This document shows, one piece after another, positions 14,191-17,658 of a stretch of 17,658 nucleotides of DNA. Made by a program: the position numbers and the translations under genes. The notes under the pieces are model-generated. The model did no database searches. It had not been told where the DNA came from and saw only the letters and a program-made list of their open reading frames with translations. The DNA comes from CAVVYA01 sp964577835 (GTDB lineage: Bacteria; Pseudomonadota; Alphaproteobacteria; SMXQ01). The stretch spans positions 1 to 17,658 of the forward strand of contig CAZOBN010000064.1 of assembly GCA_964577835.1 (NCBI GenBank). Direction: 5' to 3'. Numbering within the stretch: position 1 is the stretch's first letter; each line of letters begins with the position of its first letter.

Positions 14191-14424
14191 TCAATCGGGT
14201 GGGGCGCGATGGCGCGCCTGGTCAGACTCCACGGCGGCACTCTCCTGGTTCCGTTCGGCGCGCTCGCGCGCGGCGGTCGCGCGGATCACGCGGCTGAGCC
14301 AGACCGAAAGTTCCAGGCCCTCGCGTGCCGCGGCCTGCTCGGCCGCGGCGGCGGCCTCGGGCGAAATACCGTCGACTCGCCAAGCGGTGTCCTTGCGATG
14401 GGGTTTGCCGGATTTCTGGGCCAT
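14191..14424 (-). CDS. 77-aa protein with PodJ-type N-terminal motif
   Basis: A small protein that contains little more than the motif found at the start of its downstream neighbour: TAWRVDGISPEAAAAAEQAA (13-32), then LELSVWLSRVIRAT (37-50), against RWRVNNIPADVRTAARDAA and LPLGPWLSRAI. The rest is charged and Ala/Arg/Glu-rich with no membrane segment, so it should be cytoplasmic. The frame is open to 14541, but that extension runs into the tRNA gene and its promoter; ATG 14424 is the first start clear of them, with a weak AGG upstream. The gap to the SEL1 gene is 94 bp, so they may be cotranscribed. Function is unknown; it could be a partner or regulator of the SEL1 protein, or a truncated relic of a duplicated longer gene. 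Confidence 0.7.
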   Translation of the reverse strand: MAQKSGKPHRKDTAWRVDGISPEAAAAAEQAAAREGLELSVWLSRVIRATAARERAERNQESAAVESDQARHRAPPD

Positions 14425-14485
14425 GACGCCTGGCGTGCGGATCGGTTTTGCGGTGGAATTGCCCCAGTTTAGGCCAGTCCCGCGG

Positions 14486-14514
14486 TTGCCGTCATCGGCC
14501 AATACGGTTATGGT
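14486..14514 (+). promoter_or_regulatory. Promoter of tRNA-Gln
   Basis: TTGCCG (14486-14491), 17 bp, TATGGT (14509-14514), then 13 bp to the mature 5' end of the tRNA. Position and spacing fit a sigma-70 promoter. Confidence 0.6.
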
Positions 14515-14527
14515 GCCGGCCCTCGGT

Positions 14528-14602
<75 letters not shown>

Positions 14603-14893
14603 GAGTTTTACATTTAATATAAATGACTTACGATGGTTTCGCGAAAGCGCGGGAAAGGCCGCGAATTGGCGCGCTTTTTCGACTCGATCACGCGCTTGGT
14701 GTGACCCGGAGACGGTCTCCAGAGTCTCGTTCTGGCGGTTTTCAGCCTATCGTCTCCGTTCGCGAATTCGGAGGTCACCTCACAATCTGAATGCAGCCTC
14801 AGATGTGTGAAGCATCATGAAGTGGGTGCGTCGTGATGCGCACATGAACGTGCGGAGAAGTAGACAACAGCTTAACGCAACACCGCGCGGAGG
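14603..14893. other. Gene-free stretch after tRNA-Gln
   Basis: 291 bp without a supportable gene. It begins with an AT-rich segment (about 14605-14630), followed by the terminator-like hairpin at 14644-14679. The rest has no ORF with a good start, no integrase fragment that I can recognise, and no clear repeat. It separates core genes on the left from accessory genes on the right. Confidence 0.6.
14644..14679 (+). terminator. Possible intrinsic terminator of the tRNA-Gln transcript
   Basis: AAAGCGCG (14644-14651) pairs with CGCGCTTT (14670-14677) across an 18-nt loop, followed by TT. The long loop lowers confidence. Confidence 0.4.
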
Positions 14894-15205
14894 TTAGCCA
14901 ACGAGCGCGTCTTGTGCGTGATCTAAAGCTTCCTCGACCACGTCCGGCTTGTAATCGATGACAGTCAGCAGCACGCGTGCGGAACGTTCCGGTTGACGGC
15001 GACGGGATTCCCAATCGCGAAGAGCGTCATAGGCAAAACCGAAACGGACGGCAAACTGCTGCTGGGTCATTCCGAGCTTCGTCCGAATCGCCTTCACATC
15101 GACAGTTTCGGGAACATGAAGAACGAATCCTTTGTCCGTTTCGCCTCTGGCATAAGCGCGAGCGTCACGAACGCTCTTCAGCAGCCTCTTACCAGCTTTG
15201 GTCAT
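14894..15205 (-). CDS. HTH antitoxin (HigA/NadS-like)
   Basis: A 103-aa DNA-binding protein with an XRE-type helix-turn-helix at about residues 37-75 (VKAIRTKLGMTQQQFAVRFG, then DALRDWESRRRQPE), and a short N-terminal helical segment followed by FVLHVPETVD. This is the form of antitoxins paired with RelE/HigB-type toxins; it should bind and neutralise the toxin and repress the operon. ATG 15205 is preceded by AGGAGA eight bases upstream. The toxin gene lies 50 bp upstream on the same strand, the toxin-first order typical of HigBA-type modules. No antitoxin-only promoter is apparent. The likely operator is at 15639-15684. Confidence 0.88.
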   Translation of the reverse strand: MTKAGKRLLKSVRDARAYARGETDKGFVLHVPETVDVKAIRTKLGMTQQQFAVRFGFAYDALRDWESRRRQPERSARVLLTVIDYKPDVVEEALDHAQDALVG

Positions 15206-15255
15206 GATTCTCTCCTACACCTACAAATATGCCTATCGAAGCAGTGTCTCGACGA

Positions 15256-15624
15256 TCAACGCTTAACGGCTTTCAGCATCCTCTTGCGCCCTTCACGATA
15301 ATCCTTCGCCAGACCGGCCAACTCATCTTTCAATTCATTTCGCTCGGCCTTGGTGAGATTCACCTTGTCGCCCTTGCTGAATACTGCAAGTAGGAACACG
15401 GGAATATCATCACCGCCGAAAAACGTGATGACGCGATACCCGCCGCTCTTTCCTTTGCCGCAGCCCGCAATGCGGATTTTACGGGCGCCGCCCGTGCCCA
15501 CGATGGGATCGCCCGCAGTCGGGTCCTTGGAAAGCAGCTCTACGATATGCGCGCGTTCATCCTCTGCGAGGCCAGCCGCCTTGGCATCAGCCAGGTAATC
15601 GGGAGTCTCGACGACCGCTTGCAT
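15256..15624 (-). CDS. RelE/HigB-like toxin
   Basis: A 122-aa toxin of the type II RelE/ParE superfamily (PF06296-like). Members with the RelE fold usually cut mRNA on the ribosome. The diagnostic core is GTGGARKIRIAGCGKGKSGG (43-62), then YRVITFF and IPVFLLAVFSKGDKVNLTKA (74-93), with many basic residues for RNA contact; the C terminus is Lys/Arg-rich. The frame is open to a TTG at 15660, but the predicted promoter -10 box sits at 15632-15637, which places the transcription start at or next to ATG 15624. That ATG is therefore the likely start of a leaderless message. The antitoxin gene follows after 50 bp. No disabling change is visible. Confidence 0.87.
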   Translation of the reverse strand: MQAVVETPDYLADAKAAGLAEDERAHIVELLSKDPTAGDPIVGTGGARKIRIAGCGKGKSGGYRVITFFGGDDIPVFLLAVFSKGDKVNLTKAERNELKDELAGLAKDYREGRKRMLKAVKR

Positions 15625-15631
15625 GCCGAAC

Positions 15632-15660
15632 AATATATGCGGCAATGCCGCAGTTATCAA
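15632..15660 (-). promoter_or_regulatory. Promoter of the toxin-antitoxin operon
   Basis: On the minus strand TTGATA (15660-15655), 17 bp, TATATT (15637-15632), then seven bases to ATG 15624. The transcription start should fall at 15624-15625, giving a leaderless toxin mRNA. Confidence 0.65.
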
Positions 15661-15684
15661 GAGGCGAATGCGGCAACGCCGCAG
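15639..15684. promoter_or_regulatory. Probable antitoxin operator: two copies of a palindrome
   Basis: GCGGCAATGCCGCAG (15639-15653) and GCGGCAACGCCGCAG (15670-15684) differ in one base and are 31 bp apart, about three helical turns. The first fills the spacer between the -35 and -10 boxes; the second lies just upstream of the -35. Two phased sites fit cooperative autorepression by the antitoxin or the toxin-antitoxin complex. Confidence 0.6.
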
Positions 15685-15758
15685 TGGCTGTAAATTGGAG
15701 TACTGGAGACCGGACCGGAAGGCGCGAGGTCACGTTTCGCAAAAATTACCACGCAATT

Positions 15759-16116
15759 TCAAAAACTTATAGGTGATGCATTCTCGGGTTCGAATCGTTT
15801 CAGCCCAGCCAGCCAGTCTCGTCTCTCGCGCAAATCGCGGGCTGTTTTGGACATGGCGCGGGAAACGCGGCCAATTAGCGCGTTACGATGGGTCAGGACG
15901 AAGGCGTCGTTTTCGTCCTGGCTAAAATCTTCCAGCCACGAAGTAATCCGGCCATAAATTTCGAATTTGCCATCGCCCGCAATCTTTGAATTTAGGCTGC
16001 TCGAATTTTGCAACAACGTTGGGGATGTCTTCGGCGTAGCGTTTCGCAAATCCGGATGCTTCGAGGCGGGCCACTTTTCGATTGAAGCGGCGAAGAGTTT
16101 CAAGGTCGTGCTTCAC
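15759..16116 (-). pseudogene. Frameshifted small gene, unknown function
   Basis: Two overlapping frames on the minus strand join into one sensible protein if a single base is removed near 15978-15984 (minus strand GATTGCG to GATGCG). The first frame starts at GTG 16116, which has GGAG upstream, and runs MKHDLETLRRFNRKVARLEA; it reaches PKFKD and then meets a stop at 15922. The second frame continues AGDGKFEIYGRITSWLEDF and ends at 15759. The repaired product would be about 118 aa, charged and mostly helical, with no membrane segment. I do not recognise it. It lies upstream of the toxin-antitoxin promoter on the same strand. It may be a true pseudogene, or the shift may be a sequencing error. 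Confidence 0.55.
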
Positions 16117-16313
16117 TGCGTGCTCCGAAGTCAAAGCTTACGGCTACCTCCCGCGCGGGCCCATGACATAGTCCATCAATCCGGCAAAGTATCGTAAACC
16201 GATCGAACAAGCCGGAAAGCGCGCCTCCATACTCGGCGTGCTGAAGAGGCAATCGGCTACGTCAAATAGCTCACCTCATTGCCGCCGAATAGGATTAATC
16301 CGAGCGAGGTCAT

Positions 16314-16436
16314 TTACCGAAAGAACAGGTATTTCACCAAGGCGGCGATCGCGAGAATCACGACCACGATGAGGGCGAGCCAGAGCAGACCCATTCCCCA
16401 CATTGCGCCACCACCCTCAATCATATCATTCATCAT
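16314..16436 (-). CDS. 40-aa single-TM membrane protein
   Basis: A very small protein: MMNDMIEGGGAMWGMGLLWL, then one hydrophobic helix (about 17-36) ending KYLFFR, with the positive residues after the helix. Small Met/Gly-rich proteins of this form (MMWGMG motif, one helix) occur in other alphaproteobacteria as hypothetical proteins. AGGAG lies seven bases before the first of two adjacent ATGs, which supports translation; the second ATG (16433) is nearly as likely. It is 43 bp downstream of the acyltransferase gene on the same strand and may be cotranscribed with it. An open frame extends upstream to 16598, but that part is a shadow of the acyltransferase gene. Role unknown. Confidence 0.7.
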   Translation of the reverse strand: MMNDMIEGGGAMWGMGLLWLALIVVVILAIAALVKYLFFR

Positions 16437-16479
16437 TCGACGGCTCCTGTGGGTGAATCCCATAGCCCTTGTAATTAAA

Positions 16480-17532
16480 TCAGGGAACTGGCACGCGGGA
16501 AATGCTTGGTCTAGCGGCCGTCGGCGGACGGCTACGCATTCTGATCGTTGCCCAAGATGGTCGCTCGAAGAGGAGCTTGAGCGGTCCGCGCCGCACAATC
16601 CAGTAAATTACGATCGATCCGCTGATTGCGCCAATGGTCGTAAGCAGCGTCAACAGGCCCACATTCCAGGCGATGTCGATCAGGTGCAAAGCCCTCGCGC
16701 TCACGACCATGAAGCCAAAGAACGCAAGAAAGATGACGATTGAGTGTTCGCCGAGGTACCGCAACCAATCCATCCAATGCAGCTGTGCAAGAAGGCTCGC
16801 CACCATAATCACGGCAAATGCACCCACGACGCCAAGCCCCAAGCTGAAGCCGGGCTTTTCAGAGAAGCCACCAAGAACGAGCGCCTCATTGAGAATCGCC
16901 CAGCACGCGAGGATGGCAACAGCATGCCTCATATGTGCCTTCGTCTTTTCCGCGATTCCAAAGACGAGCGGGGCAAACATATAGCCGATATAGAAGTACA
17001 CATACCGTTCGCCAAACCGGTCGAGCTGGCGAAAGCCTGTTTCAGGGCCCCAAACTTGAAGTGCCGCGGCGAGGAGCAAAACGATAGCCCAAGGCACCGG
17101 TTTTAAGAGCCGGGTCACCAGAAAATAAACGGGCAGCATCGCAATAAACCAGAGCATGTGGAATGGGTCGATGTACCACCACAGGTATTCCTGCCAGAGC
17201 ACCTGATCGGCTCCGAATTCTCCCTTCAGTGCCGCAGCCGTGAAATAGATCGTCGTCCATAGGGCGAAGAAATACATGAAGTGGACGACCTTCTTGTCGA
17301 CGTAGGGCGTCCATGGCCGGTCGATCGCGCGAGCCAGGAAAAGACCCGAGATCAAGAAGAAGTCCGGCATCCGGAAGGGTCTGGCGAACTCCACCCAATG
17401 TTTCATCCAGCCTTCCGCGCCGACCATTCCGTGCACGTAGAACGTCGCGTAAAAGCTGACGACTGCCACGATGCAGATGCCCTTCGCATGATCGATCCAA
17501 TCGACCCGCTGATCGCTATCGATTCCACTCAT
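16480..17532 (-). CDS. Acyltransferase-3-family membrane protein
   Basis: A 350-aa polytopic inner-membrane protein with about ten hydrophobic segments, of the acyltransferase_3 / OpgC-like type; such proteins O-acylate surface or periplasmic glycans. The N terminus RVDWIDHAKGICIVAVV (9-25) is the family opening, followed by ARPFRMPDFFLISGLFLARA, HMLWFIAMLPVYFLVTRL and RYVYFYIGYMFAPLVFGI. In relatives as I remember them, the helix after AKGICI ends VVMMH, with the His taken as catalytic; here it reads VVSFY (Tyr28), see findings. The C-terminal tail is basic. ATG 17532 has GGAAG upstream and begins at the conserved MSG.D start; the frame is open to 17574. The 126 bp upstream, to the window edge, show no gene. 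Confidence 0.85.
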   Translation of the reverse strand: MSGIDSDQRVDWIDHAKGICIVAVVSFYATFYVHGMVGAEGWMKHWVEFARPFRMPDFFLISGLFLARAIDRPWTPYVDKKVVHFMYFFALWTTIYFTAAALKGEFGADQVLWQEYLWWYIDPFHMLWFIAMLPVYFLVTRLLKPVPWAIVLLLAAALQVWGPETGFRQLDRFGERYVYFYIGYMFAPLVFGIAEKTKAHMRHAVAILACWAILNEALVLGGFSEKPGFSLGLGVVGAFAVIMVASLLAQLHWMDWLRYLGEHSIVIFLAFFGFMVVSARALHLIDIAWNVGLLTLLTTIGAISGSIVIYWIVRRGPLKLLFERPSWATIRMRSRPPTAARPSISRVPVP

Positions 17533-17658
17533 GTTGCGTCTTCCCCCGGCGCGTCCGGACAGCGGCTTGAGCATTGTTCAAGCGGCGGGCGGGGACCGCA
17601 CCGTACTAGGGTCGAAACCCAATAAATGTGTTGAGCGGCGAATCGGTTAGTGATTCTT

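Noticed and set aside
14648..14674. Similarity of 14648-14674 to 15847-15873 as a duplicated gene fragment
   Set aside because: 23 of 27 bases match, but the match fades on both sides and the first copy is better explained as a terminator hairpin.
15661..17658. Search for integrase, CRISPR array or phage genes
   Set aside because: No regularly spaced repeats and no integrase-like or structural phage motif were found in any frame.

Overview
The window looks like the chromosome of a high-GC alphaproteobacterium, perhaps Rhodospirillales- or Hyphomicrobiales-like. This rests on gene content (ETF-ubiquinone oxidoreductase, a divergent family-4 uracil-DNA glycosylase, SEL1-repeat proteins with the PodJ-type N-terminal motif), strong G/C third-position bias, and a GC-rich hairpin repeat of a kind common in that class. 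The assignment is from recognition alone; no search was run.

Left part (1-5211): the 5' end of a PA0069-type radical SAM gene runs off the left edge. Divergent from it is a pair of sugar-transferase genes annotated elsewhere as arsenosugar or 'rSAM/selenodomain-associated' transferases 2 and 1. A palindromic repeat follows (1971-2090), then a one-domain voltage-gated cation channel whose pore reads TLEGWAD. The channel converges stop-to-stop on moaB, which overlaps the 3' end of a soluble lytic transglycosylase gene by 14 bp.

Mobile element (5303-7211): a complete 1,909-bp IS1595-family insertion has 25-bp perfect terminal inverted repeats and an 8-bp target duplication (AAGCTTCG). The transposase has an intact zinc ribbon and D-D-N/E-K residues, and its promoter starts inside the left terminal repeat. 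The right half carries a convergent two-gene cargo operon: a two-TM membrane protein of unknown function and a coupled 59-aa protein that lies antisense to the transposase 3' end. This is the best candidate here for something undescribed.

Middle part (7302-14424): uracil-DNA glycosylase lacking two of four Fe-S cysteines; divergent ETF-QO; a TPR lipoprotein translationally coupled to ispE; then, convergent, a SEL1/peptidoglycan-binding-type membrane protein and a 77-aa protein sharing its N-terminal motif. Most of this is ordinary core housekeeping.

Right part (14528-17658): tRNA-Gln(TTG) with its own promoter and a possible terminator, then an accessory stretch of more mixed composition. 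It holds a HigBA-like toxin-antitoxin operon with a recognisable operator inside a probably leaderless promoter, a frameshifted small gene, a 40-aa membrane protein and an acyltransferase-3-type membrane protein in which the expected catalytic His appears to be Tyr. No integrase is visible. The last ~125 bases (17533-17658) show no gene.
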